Assembly: GCA_015680685.1 (NCBI GenBank)
Contig: MNCI01004504.1
Span: 663,847 to 727,846, forward strand
Reading direction: 5' to 3'
Length of the DNA: 64,000 nt
From: Gnetum montanum
Lineage: Eukaryota > Streptophyta > Gnetopsida > Gnetales > Gnetaceae
Position numbers and translations under genes: made by a program. The notes beneath the pieces were generated by a model that searched no databases, was not told the DNA's origin, and was given only the letters and a program-made list of their open reading frames with translations. Positions within the stretch are counted from its first letter, which is position 1. Each line of letters begins with the position of its first letter. Below, piece by piece: positions 10,690-21,117 of this stretch.

Positions 10690-11800
10690 ATACAAACTTG
10701 CCCTAACTTAGAACTTTGTGCTAAGAAACTGGGTGGAGCAACTTGAAGATGTTATTAATGATCTCCAAATTTCCAATCAGAACCTTCAAGATGAAGGAAA
10801 GGAGAAGTAATCATTGTTAGAAACCTAGTAAGCCTTGTTTAAGAGCCAACAAAATGAGATTAAGATGTTAAAAAAGGAATAGACAGATGAGATTGGGAAT
10901 GTGAAAGATCAATTAGTTATGAAAGCAAGGGTATTAGCATCAAGACAAAGCCAGTCAATTTTTAAGTTTTCAGAAAGGGAGCCAAAAATTTATTAAGATA
11001 ATAAATATGATATAGTTATTAATGCTTTCCTATTCAAGGTAGAATAATTCCTTGAAATGTACAAGTATACCAAAAAGAAATAAGCTTACATTACTACCTA
11101 ATTTTTGGATGAAATTACAAAAACATGACGGTTTGGTATTCTTCAAGAAGAAAGGGCTAGGATGGGCAAGCCCATCAAAAGCTAGACTACTTTAAAGAAT
11201 TTTTGATCAAGAACTTTCATCTAGGTACTTCTCTTGATAAAGCTCGGACAACACTAAAAGGAATCTAGTACACAAGAGAGTTAGAGGAATATATTTGAGA
11301 TTATTAGAATATTATCATACAAATTTCAAATATGGATGATGATAGCAAATATAGATTAATTCTCAATGGCCTCAAAACTTATGTTTAGCATAAACTTAGA
11401 ACTCAAAAAATCATAGGATTCCAAAAAGCAATATAGGTTGTTGATAGTTTAATAAATTACAAAGTAGGAAAGAAAGATAAGGATGCTATTGAACAACTAC
11501 TTGAGAGCACAAAACAAAGTAACAAGTCATGGAGAGGAGATGAATAGAATAATTCTAGTCATTTCAAAGGCTCATATTCTACCCCTACCCCAAATAAAAA
11601 ATCCTATTCCTTGAGGTATGAGAAAAGTCAAGCTTCTTAAGAGCAAAATGAGTCTTAAAATAAATGGTTATGTTTTGGAGGATTCTCTCAATATCCTTCA
11701 AGGCATCAAGGTTTAAAATTATATGTTTATGATGGAAAGAATTATGCTTAAGAATGTTCAATTTAGAAGTGGTGGTAATGGACCAAATGAGAATTATAAG
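10690..11800 (+). pseudogene. Decayed Gypsy-type Gag
   Basis: Broken frames follow the order of a Ty3/Gypsy capsid region. A coiled, lysine/glutamate-rich N-part lies near 10730-10950. A capsid-like stretch reads 'INAFLFKVE.FLEMYKYTKKK' near 11015-11085. The hallmark 'EEYI..Y..III.ISNMDDDSKYRLILNGLK' lies near 11285-11375 and matches the conserved EYI-F--L-----M-DDDK--RF--GLKP pattern of plant Gypsy Gag. Many stops are present. No protease or reverse transcriptase follows. Confidence 0.65.
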
Positions 11801-12074
11801 TTGAATGCAATTAAGATCATCCTCATGCTCCGTTAATGATTTTTAATGATGATTAAGAGTAAGAGGTGAGACTTCTGGATTCCACGCAGTAGGTACATGA
11901 GGGCCTAAACACCTTAGTATAAGATGGAGGATCTGGTGTTTAAACAAGGTGGTGAGTGCTAAGAGGATCAAAACATGAGTAGTCTAGTACCACCATTTTT
12001 ATCATGGAATGATTTCTATTATAAAGAAAATAAAATTTAATAAAAATGTAATTTTGTATGGATCTAGATGGGGT

Positions 12075-12235
12075 GAAATCACTCTAAGTAAGGAGCACTT
12101 CTTCTTGACTATGACTATGACTTCAACTAAGAAGCAAAATGTGACTATGACTATGAGTAGGAAGAACAAATTTTTGACTATGACTCTAAGTAGGAACCAT
12201 AGGATTATGACTCCAAGTAAGAAGGATAAGTTTGA
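12075..12235 (+). repeat. Minisatellite-like run of 'tgactatgactc.aagtaagaa' units
   Basis: At least four imperfect units of about 30-40 bp share TGACTATGACT followed by AAGTA(A/G)GAA. They lie in the non-coding 3' part of the small Gypsy element. The two long open frames overlapping here on opposite strands are by-products of this repeat. Confidence 0.6.
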
Positions 12236-12601
12236 AAATAGAGAAATGAGTACCTTTAGAAGACTACACATTTGTATCATTACAAAGTATAGGAAAATGA
12301 TTTTCATGTTGAGTCTTGCTCTAGGTAAAAAGGTTGTTATTGCCTACATGAAAAAGAGAAAGTATTTTCTCTCTTGATCTAGGTTGCATGAGCATTTGTT
12401 AGCCTTAATTAGATGTCAAGCAAAGTTCAGCATTTGTACATTATGGTATATTACCCTAGCCATTAAACCTTCTGATCTATAATTATCAAATGGATCTTAA
12501 ACTATTCAATATCCTCAATATCTAGTGTGCTCTTTAAGTTTTAGGATACATACAAATAAAGACTTCAGTTTTAAGGACATCACTTCTTTCAAGTTGGGGA
12601 G

Positions 12602-13128
12602 ATTATAGGAGAACATGCTTTATTAGTGGATCAAGGTTGTTTCCCTCTAAAATAGGGGTTGAAGAAGTGTGGAGATCCTCATAGGTTTCATGCTATTACA
12701 ACCATGATCAAAAAACTACATCATTGTAGTTTCTTTATGTACTATGTTATAAGGATATGTAGGGTTATGTTGCAGCATCAATGCTCATGCCAATACCCAT
12801 CTCTACAAAGTAGGACTTAGGGCTAGATGCATTAGAGTATGAATGTTTCTTAGCTCTTCTAGGGGAATGATATCTCTAATGTGGTTGTTTATGCTAGCTA
12901 TGATCATGCGCATGTGTGTCACATTAATCCTATTGCATATAATATTTCATGAGGCATATATGCTATGCTTCTAACCTATAGACTAATGTATTATGTACAC
13001 TTATGCAGTGCATGCAAGTGCTATGAATGTTAAGGCACAATCAATCTTGGATCTACTCTAGAACACTTAGATACTTTCAAACTCAAGGGTGGTACCAAGT
13101 GATGCTTCTCTAGAGATGTATTGTTACA
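12602..13128 (+). repeat. 3' LTR of the small Gypsy element
   Basis: Partner of 9728-10257. It begins near TTATAGGAGAACATGC, after a purine-rich tract, and ends TTGTTACA. Confidence 0.7.
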
Positions 13129-13131
13129 CAA

Positions 13132-13218
13132 TGAATGAGCAAAAATCTTTCCTCTTTCAAGTGGTTGTGCCTAGGCTCAACCCAAGTCTTACAACTTGAA
13201 AAACAAGCATCTTACCTT
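13132..13218 (+). repeat. Direct repeat flanking the small Gypsy element (right)
   Basis: Partner of 9215-9310; see the shared phrases there. Confidence 0.5.
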
Positions 13219-13547
13219 GACTCCATATAGCAGTTTCTTAAATTTACAAGGTCGGAGTTTGAACAAGTAACTCTAACTTGGCAACATCAAGTTTTATTTC
13301 CTCACCATTTAGTCAACTTATGAGATGGTTAAAAGAATATGTAATCAGAACTATGACATTAGATAGATAATCAACATAGTAATAGCCAACAATTCATAAA
13401 TCAATTGAATGCATCAAGATGACAATGATGATGTGCATAGTGGCCTCATTAAATTATCATACTTATCAACTTTCTTAAGAAAACTATAAAAAAAGGAATG
13501 AAATGTTATTATTTCTATTATAACTTAGAAGTTCATTTTTGCAACAT

Positions 13548-13745
13548 TATAGCTCAAGTGGTTTGTTTATTATCATATTAAGTAAGAGATTATTAGTATG
13601 AGTTACACTTGACATATCATTATATTCCTCTATAATTCTTCTGATATGTTCTATTAACTATATATTTTGGGGTGTACCCATAGTTAAATTATTTTAAGTT
13701 TCAATACCCTCCATCCTTTTTTTGTGCATAATTAAAATTTATTAT
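13548..13745 (+). mobile_element. tRNA-derived SINE with long shared tail
   Basis: The head AGCTCAAGTGGTTTGTTTATT...AAGTAAGAGATTATTAGTATGAGTTACACTTGA matches the heads at 51480 and 52400 (both reversed). The tail 'atatcattatattcctctataattcttctgatatg...ttttggggtgtacccatagttaaattattttaagtttcaataccctcc' is shared with the copies at 51640 and 51786. It is the best-preserved example here of head plus tail. Confidence 0.6.
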
Positions 13746-13974
13746 TACACCTTAGAAAAGAAAAAGATTTGAGTGAAAAAAGTTTTATAATTTAATAAAT
13801 TTGAATATTTCATTGACATGTATACTATAGGTTATTATACATGTTCTTTTTAATATTAATCCATCCAACCATTTCTATGTTATTCAAGGTTAACAATTCT
13901 TTTAGTAAAAAAGTTTCTCTACCTAAGGTTAATGTTCCAATTACATTATAGTGAAATGTTAACTTGTCATAACC

Positions 13975-15652
13975 TAAAAATTTGTCTAATTTTAATTATT
14001 TAATTTAATGCATGTGATTAATTATTTAATGCTATCAAATGCATTTCAATAGATTAGTTATAATTTTCTTAGTTAAATCATAGGATTAAAATACTATCAT
14101 TGATATTATTACTATTATTTTCATTGTCATTATTGTTAGTTTCTTGCATAAGTGAATCTAATCTACTTACTAAGGTATTTTGTTAAACTTTCTTTGGATT
14201 AGAATTATTTAATTTAATATATGTGATTAATTTTTTAATACTATCAAATGCATTTTAGGAGATTAGTTCTAATTTTCTTTGTTAAATCATAGGATTATAT
14301 TATTCTCGTTACGATTATTATCATCGTCGTTGTTATTAGTTTCTTACATAAGTCAATATAATCTACTTACCAGGGTATTTTGTTAAAGTTTTGTATCCTT
14401 TGTTTTACTATTATTGGAGCTTAGTCATAGATCTGCTATATATTTTATGATTAAATGTTGAAATCCAATTACTCCTAGAAGTTTTTCCTTTTGTCAATTA
14501 TAATGCCTTTACAAGTATTTTGTTATCTATATTTTATTTTTTATGCACATTCAATTATGTATATTCAATCTTTATTATATAGATTCAATTATGTACATTT
14601 CTGCTTTATTATGCACTATGCATCTTTTATTTTTATGATGTGCATATGATTATATAATACACTAGTCATGGGGAAATTTTGTACCTTAACCCTACCCAAA
14701 TTATATCCCTTGTTACTTTTTATTATTAAACTAATATTCAAAGTTCATTTTTAATTATAATTAAATATTGCATAAATTAGTATTGTTAAGGAAGTAATTT
14801 AGGATGATGTTCTACCTAGAATCTGACTATATCAATGTGTCCATTGCATTCAAAATTGTTAGTTTTAATATTTGATTCACTAAAATTGAAGTTATGGTTC
14901 TCAAGATATTACGTTTTCAAATTTGTTAAAAATACCATAAAGTCTAAATATTTGAACTAAGAAACTATGATAAGTAAAGCTTAGATATGATTTGAGCATA
15001 TGACTAGGTAGAGCACTTGAAAAGGATCTTGTAGATTCAAATAGAATGTGATTTGAAGTTTGTATGTGGGTGTTATAAGTGTTTGAGCATCAAGAGTATT
15101 AGTTTAGAGGGAAAAATGGGAAATAGACTTATAAAAATAAAAATGTTAAAAATAATAAAAGTAAAAATCAAAATGTTTTAAAAGCAAAGGTGATTGAAAG
15201 GACCCATATGAATGTGGAAAAGTTATAAGAAAAGTATAAAAATATAACTCATATGTTATATGTACAAAATACAATATATCTCACCACCTTTTGTTTACAT
15301 CGCCTTGTTGCCACATCCAGTTTTCTTTTTTTTGTCTTTTTTCCTGAAATAGAAATTGTGTTCATTGCATTTTCTCATTTCAAAACCATTTTCTACCATT
15401 TTTTCTTTATTTTGAACCCAATTTTAGCTCGAATTCTTTCATTCTAAGCATATTGCTTCTGTTTTTAAACATGTATCGAACCCACGTATCGTGCTACATG
15501 TGATTCTTCCACATATAAATAGATTATGGTCCTTATTACATCTCTTTTCAATTCATAGAGGGTTTCTAGTGCATTTATACAAATCAAAGTAAAAGCTAAT
15601 TTTGGACACTTGGCAGGATGGAAAGAAAATAAGAAGATTGTCAAAGCCTTGC
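13975..15652 (+). repeat. 5' LTR of the Tekay-like element, left part
   Basis: It aligns with 37147-37539 plus 38480-39530 of the 3' LTR. It is cut at CTTGC (15648-15652), where the gag-only element inserted. It continues at 21118. Confidence 0.88.
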
Positions 15653-16542
15653 TGATGAGCGGCTAGGTACCCGTACACTCAACCATACGAATACGAGCAT
15701 TCACACACGATCCGGTCAAACTCTGTGGATAGGCTAGTTGTGGTATCTAAATAGTTACACGTTGATCGTAGTTCGTTGTCTTCCCACCTGGACTAGTATT
15801 TGCTTTGTCACATATGGTTTAGTCTAGAGTGAGGCGTATGATGTGATCCTAAACTAGTGCTATTCCTAGAGACAATGGAACATAATCTTAATTAAACTAA
15901 TGAGTAATAGGAAATGAAGTCTAAGCTAACCTAAGTGAGATGAGCATCCATTCCTTAATCATCCATACACATCTTGGACCTCGTGCACAACTACTACTGG
16001 GATTACCAAGTGTAGATCCTAGGTACGCTACTGGGTTACCAAGTAGTCACACTTAAATGCTCGTGATTAAGTCATACTCATTACACATTTAACAAAAAGA
16101 ATAGTAAATGATGATAAAGAAATATTAACTGAGAAAATAATAAATAACAATAACAATTAACAATAGCAATTAAACAATTAAATCTAAGTGAATGCTGCAA
16201 TGATGAAGTAATCTTGATCTTTATTTCTGGTCATGTGTGCATCCAAGTATCTCACAATTGAATAAAGGTGTCGTACAATTACAAGCATCACATTGTGGGC
16301 ATGCACTGGGAAAATATTCTAACTCTCGTGGGAACAAACTGTAAGAGCTTCACTACAACTGACAAAAAGATACCTAAGTGTGGTGGAGGGCCACTTATTT
16401 ATAGGCTAAAATAGACTCTACGTAAACGGGGCCATGTCGATGCATAGAGGGATGCATTGATGGGGCTGCGTTGATGCGACCGCTTATACGGGGCCCCGTA
16501 TACATGGCCTAGTCGACACATCGACTGCTTAGTGCTTCATCA
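15653..16542 (-). repeat. 3' LTR of gag-only copy 1
   Basis: 890 bp, aligning end to end with 20241-21117. On the minus strand it carries a TATA box CTATAAATA (16404-16396). A long palindrome lies about 80 bp upstream of that TATA box. Confidence 0.92.
16484..16503. promoter_or_regulatory. U3 palindrome upstream of the LTR TATA box
   Basis: The sequence TTATACGGGGCCCCGTATAC has an 18-bp core that is perfectly self-complementary. It sits about 80 bp upstream (element sense) of CTATAAATA. The same site recurs at the same distance in three other LTRs of this family. Confidence 0.6.
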
Positions 16543-16559
16543 TACCCCCACAACTGAAT

Positions 16560-17152
16560 AACTACTCGTCCTAGAGTCAAAGAAAGTGAGGAACATGCTC
16601 AATTGAATACAAAGTGGATAGGTATGGGATTATTGACTAACTAGAAATTTATTCATGCCGCAGTGGATAATTAAACACAATTTGGACACAGACACAAAAG
16701 ACAAAACTTGTGGAACTCATGGGGTTCCCGGTAGTGGTGGCTCCTCCATGGGTGCCTTTCCTTTATCCTATGCATCAGGCTTTTGAGATTGATACCATTG
16801 AAGAAGCACCTAATGTTTCTCCTCTTCTATTTGAGGATTATGAGTCATCCATACTGATGTTCCAATATTTGAAGGAGTCGACACTTTTCATGGACACGAG
16901 AGCTGCGAGAACACTTGATTGGCCTTGCCATGCCATGTCGCAAATAGTCATCGTTCCTCTTCATAGGCTTGGGCCCTGACCTCTCCTCCCTTTGCTTGGA
17001 TGGATTATGTAGTAACAGGAGTTTTATGATGGATGCTGGATGATTGCCTTCTACTCTACATGTTCTACATGAGGTCCTTGGCCTTTGCCTCCCCCAGGTC
17101 ATTCGGTTGCACCTTCAGAAGGTCCTCCTTGTTGTCTTCTTTTAGGGGCCAT
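16560..17152 (-). pseudogene. Second sense reading frame of gag-only copy 1, function unknown
   Basis: On the element strand an ATG at 17152 opens MAPKRRQQGGPSEGATE, a basic start that soon hits stops. In copy 2 the equivalent frame starts at 42162 with a related sequence. Later blocks (MAWHVKANQV, SSMVSISKA, GTHGGATTT as read in copy 2) are recognisable in both. An overlapping open frame on the opposite strand (16710-16979, 89 codons) is also partly kept between copies, so the coding strand is not certain. I recognise no family. It might be a remnant of the extra ORFs found between coding region and 3' LTR in Athila/Tat elements. Confidence 0.35.
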
Positions 17153-17327
17153 CTATAATCACACAAGGATCAATTATTAGTAAGGTTATTGAAAAAAGTT
17201 CAATGATTTCATACCTTACTCATTACCTTTAATAAATGTTGCATTCTTTACTTAGTGTGATTTTAGAATTAGAATTTTGTCAAGGAAGTTGCCCCAAAAG
17301 TTGAATGTCGGACCTGGTTTTGAGGAA

Positions 17328-17584
17328 NNNNNNNNNNNNNNNNNNNNNNNNNNNNNNNNNNNNNNNNNNNNNNNNNNNNNNNNNNNNNNNNNNNNNNNNN
17401 NNNNNNNNNNNNNNNNNNNNNNNNNNNNNNNNNNNNNNNNNNNNNNNNNNNNNNNNNNNNNNNNNNNNNNNNNNNNNNNNNNNNNNNNNNNNNNNNNNNN
17501 NNNNNNNNNNNNNNNNNNNNNNNNNNNNNNNNNNNNNNNNNNNNNNNNNNNNNNNNNNNNNNNNNNNNNNNNNNNNNNNNNNNN
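17328..17584. other. Assembly gap (257 N)
   Basis: The gap lies inside gag-only copy 1. Flanks match copy 2 at about 42373 (TTTTGAGGAA) and 42938 (CTTTTTGTTTGGC), which are about 560 bp apart there. The real missing sequence may therefore be longer than the N run. Confidence 0.95.
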
Positions 17585-17999
17585 CTTTTTGTTTGGCCAC
17601 TTTGGCACACTCTTCTTTTTTTGCTTTTTTTTTTATTATTGGGTGCCTTTAATACTCTTACTCCCATTTTTCGTTAGATCTACAAGGATCTTAGTACAAC
17701 CAAGCTGCATGATAGCACCAACAGATGTCACCAAAGAGAATCCACAAGTCCCCTTGATGTCACATCCTGGTCATTCCCTCTTAGTCCATCCTTCTTCGCT
17801 CTGGGCATAATGAGCACAAAATTACTTTAAGTTTTAATGATGTCAAGAATATCATCGTACCTAGAGTAGAAACTCTTATTAATAGAATGGTTGGGTGGAT
17901 GTGATGGGCTCGTTGTTCAAATAATTAGTCACCTGAGACTTGATAGCATAGAACAACACCTTAACCAACGAGTCACATGAGTGTTTTATTCATAGATGA

Positions 18000-18112
18000 G
18001 ATTACTCATAAAAAGATAAAAAGAAAAAAACATAAAAAAATAGATTAAAAGGTGAAAAAATGGAAAAAAAAAAGTTGAAAAATTAAAGAAACAAAAAAAT
18101 ATTTATTAATTC
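18000..18112 (-). other. T-rich tract (element sense) after gag
   Basis: The plus strand is nearly all A with AAAAAG/AAAAAT units, so it is T-rich in the element's sense. It follows the gag stop directly. The full Athila-like element has an equivalent T-rich tract after integrase (31196-31365), and copy 2 has one at 43435-43530. It marks the junction where pol is missing. Confidence 0.6.
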
Positions 18113-18119
18113 TATGTTG

Positions 18120-20102
18120 TTAGAATGGAGGATACCCCCCATAGCTAAATGGTTGAGCATGACTAGAATTAATAAATGAAAGGTGGGGATCCTTGCATGT
18201 TGAAAATATTGGGACTTGGTCATACTTACCCCATTGGGGTTCACACACTTGATTAGAGTTTACATAGTGGGACAAGTTATGAGATGTGGTTAATTTATAA
18301 GGAGTTGACCCACTATGGTACTTGTGATCGTAGGGTGGTATGCAAGGATCAACATGTCTCCACATGTGGCAATATTCATTGGGCCCCATGGTTGTTGGAG
18401 TGTTGATTGTTGGCCTAGATAGAGTAACAGGAGGTATTGGGTTCGAAGAGGAAGATGCACCAGAGTGTTCGATTTGTGCTGAGTTGGCGGATGCAGTGGT
18501 TTCTGAACTGTGGTGTCCCTTTCAACGATCACGTCTAAAGAAGGGATGCTTTCGATGTTGTGAAGGACCTCCACTGTTGTTGATAGTAGCAACACAAGTA
18601 ATGTTTGCGGGTTGGTGTTGTGGTGAAAAATCTTCTGGCATAGTTGGTGGTGATGTAGAAGGGGGTGAAGTATGAGAATATTAAGGTTGAGGAGAAAGTG
18701 TAAGGCACATGAGATGGTGATCTTGTTGGAGAGGACATGGGTGGATAGTACTCAGGAGAATGATAACGATGAGGTGAGGTAGAGGATGCTAATTTTGTTG
18801 GAGAAATAGGGTGTTGAACATAATAAGCATTTGGCGCTAGGACATATGAAGGGTATGGCCCAATTGGCAGTGGCCTCCCCCACGACTGAGGTTTTTGCCA
18901 CTATGGTTGGACACAGTATGTTTGTACGAACTCTGGATGTAACATTCCTCCCCAATGCTCATGTAAATCTGAAAAAATTGGACATTGGCCTTTGGGGTGA
19001 TCGTATAGATAGATGTTACATTGATATGTATGATTGGCAATTGAGTTCTCATCCCTATTCTCTTCTACCCTTTGTTTTGATTGTCGCGTGGTGTCCTGTC
19101 CTGTTTCTCGATTTGGCATAGTTTTTCCTCTAATAATGTTGGCATATTCTCCACATCTTTCATGTACCAAGTCTGTCACCTTATTAATCTTTGCCTCAAT
19201 TTCATCTAGTGATTGCAATATTGGCAAAGATGATTCCACCTCCTTGAAGTGATTTGATTTCTACTCTTCATGATCATGGACCCTTGTTAAGTCAAGATTT
19301 TGGTCCTGTTGAGAACTTTCAACATTCTCCCATTTGGCTATTTCTCCTTCTTCTTTTGCTATCCTCTTGATAATCTCTTGGAATTGATGGGTTCGTAGCT
19401 CATATAGTTAACCTCGGGTGTACATCAATAGGGTCTCCCTTGTTTCATTACGGATCCCATCTATGATATGGTACATTAGCCTTTCCTCATAGAACCGATG
19501 GCCTAGGCAGTTGTTTAACAGTGCATAATATCTTTCTAAGGCCATGTCCAAGGGTTCATGTTGCGCTTGTTTCCATTCTTGGATTTGTCTCCTCAAGGCT
19601 GACACTCTAGCATAGGTTTGATATCTTTCATTGAAAAGTTCTACCATTGTCGACCAATGTCAAATTGATTTTGGTTTTAACGACCTATACCATACTTTTG
19701 CTTGGCTAATGAGTGTCAGAGGAAAGAGCTTAATTTTTTGCCACCCATTATCAATATTTTTCCATGTACAGGCATCGTAGAAGGCTTGTAAATGTTGTTG
19801 TAGATATGAATCATAACCTCCTGAAAACTTGGGAAAGTTGTTCAAATCAAGCATGGGTAGACAACTTTCCTTATAGCCTCTTGTATTTTCATTAAGCTTG
19901 TAGTGGCCAATAGGGGCTCATCATCACTAGGTATGTTATGCAGTTGTGAGTTGGGATGATGTTGTTTGCGTTGATGCTCATAAGAGACCCCTACATCAAA
20001 TTGGATACTCCAAACTTCATCTTCATTATCATATAATTTTTTGATTCTCCAATGAGTTGCTCTACTAGTTGTTGCATTGTCATAGTCTTGTGAGAGAGAC
20101 AT
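18120..20102 (-). pseudogene. Athila-like Gag of gag-only copy 1
   Basis: Gag packages element RNA in cytoplasmic particles. The start ATG at 20102 (MSLSQDYDNATTSRATHWR) is shared with copy 2 and lies about 120 bp inside the primer site. The capsid domain (about 19430-19850) shows LDLNNFPKF-GGYD, QHHLQAF-DAC, KLFPLTLI-QAKVWYRSL and ELFNERYQTY-RV. EERLMYHIIDG, typical of plant Gypsy gag, is also present. The zinc knuckle (19020-18981) reads C-X2-Y-X3-H-X4-C, so its second cysteine is lost; the ancestral form C-X2-C-X3-H-X4-C is the Athila type. A proline/tyrosine-rich C-part follows (QPFSYGGYPPF end at 18122). A 22-bp deletion at about 19873 relative to copy 2 breaks the frame. Confidence 0.85.
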
Positions 20103-20221
20103 GGTTGTGAACCGTGTGTGACTTAATTGAATTTTAATTTAATTTCTTTTCTAAAGAATATATCGTTAATACTTGTTACAGCGATCTTGTATGATATAAC
20201 TAATCTAGATAACTAGCACCA

Positions 20222-20239
20222 TCCCTGGCAATGGCGCCA
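20222..20239 (-). other. Primer binding site, tRNA-Asp
   Basis: The minus strand reads TGGCGCCATTGCCAGGGA, one base inside the LTR. It matches the complement of the plant tRNA-Asp(GTC) 3' end (TGGCGCCGTTGCCGGGGA) at 16 of 18 positions. tRNA-Asp priming is usual for Athila-type elements. Confidence 0.88.
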
Positions 20240-20240
20240 A

Positions 20241-21117
20241 TGATGAGCGACGAGGTACCCCTACACTCAACCATACAAATACGAGCGTTCACACACGATC
20301 CGGTCGAACTCCGTGGACAAGCTAGTTGTGGTATCTAAATAGTTACACGTTGATCGTAGTTTGCTATCTTCCCACCTAGACTAGTATTTTCTTTGTCACG
20401 TATGGTTTAGTCTAGAGTGAGGCGTATGATGTGATCCTAAACTAGTGCTACTCCTAGAGAAAATGGAACATAATCTTAATTAAACTAATGAGTAATAGGA
20501 AATGAAGTCTAAGCTAACCTAAGTGCGATGAGCATCCGTTCCTTAATCATCCGTACACATCTTGGACCTCGTGCATGACTACTACTGGGATTACCAAGCG
20601 TAGATCCTAGGTACGCTACTGGGTTACCAAGTAGTCACACTTAAATGCTCATGATTAAGTCGTACTCACTCTGCATTTAACAACAGGAATAGTAAATGAT
20701 GATAAAGAAATATTAACTAAGAAAACAATAAATAACAACAAAAATTAAACAATTAAATCTAAGTGAATGCTACAATGATGAAGTAATCTCGATCTTTAAT
20801 TCTGGTCATGTGTTCGTCCAAGTACGTCACACTTGAATAAAGGTGCCATACAATTACAAACATCACACTGCAAGCATGCACTGGGAAAATATTCTAACTC
20901 TCACGGGAACAAACTGCAAGAGCTTTGCTACAACTGACAAAAAGATACCTAGGTGTGGCGAAGGGCCACTTATTTATAGGCTAAAACAAGCTTTGCGTAA
21001 ACGGGGCCACATCGACACATGGAGGAATGCGTCAATGGGGCCACGTCGACACGGTCGCGTATACCAGGCCCCGTATACGTGGCCTAGTCGATGCATCAAC
21101 TGCTTAGCACTTCATCA
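20241..21117 (-). repeat. 5' LTR of gag-only copy 1
   Basis: 877 bp, TGATGA...TCATCA. The TATA box CTATAAATA lies at 20979-20971 on the minus strand. It differs from the 3' LTR mainly by transitions. Confidence 0.92.
21059..21078. promoter_or_regulatory. U3 palindrome upstream of the LTR TATA box
   Basis: GTATACCAGGCCCCGTATAC, with two mismatches in the left arm of the palindrome GTATACGGGGCCCCGTATAC. It lies about 80 bp upstream of the TATA box, as in the partner LTR. Confidence 0.55.

Larger units (their letters stand above)
9728..13128 (+). mobile_element. Small gag-only Gypsy-type LTR retrotransposon
   Basis: Two related LTRs (9728-10257 and 12602-13128) enclose 2.3 kb. The 5' LTR ends in ATTACA and is followed at once by CTTGGTATTAAAG, a decayed match to the initiator-tRNA-Met primer site TGGTATCAGAG. 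A purine-rich 'aagttggggagatta' stands before the 3' LTR. The interior carries a decayed Gypsy-type gag and then about 700 bp without pol homology, so the element is non-autonomous. Target duplications are not clean: AATGG precedes it and CAATG or AATGA follows. Confidence 0.75.
15653..21117 (-). mobile_element. Non-autonomous Athila-like LTR retrotransposon, gag only (copy 1)
   Basis: Minus-strand element of 5465 bp flanked by a perfect 5-bp target duplication CTTGC (15648-15652 and 21118-21122). The uninterrupted site survives in the 3' LTR at about 39525. LTRs begin and end TGATGA...TCATCA. A tRNA-Asp primer site (20222-20239) and a purine tract (GTGGGGGTA on the minus strand, just inside 16543) are in place. 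The 3.7-kb interior encodes Gag and a short second frame but no protease, reverse transcriptase or integrase. It needs enzymes supplied in trans, plausibly by relatives of the full element at 23981-33644. Confidence 0.92.

Noticed and set aside
12002-12377. Two overlapping open frames on opposite strands (101 and 122 codons)
   Set aside because: They arise from the TGACTATGACT-type repeat, have low-complexity composition and lie in the non-coding tail of a retroelement.
17252-17810. Long open frames across the N run
   Set aside because: They are artefacts of translating N as any residue.
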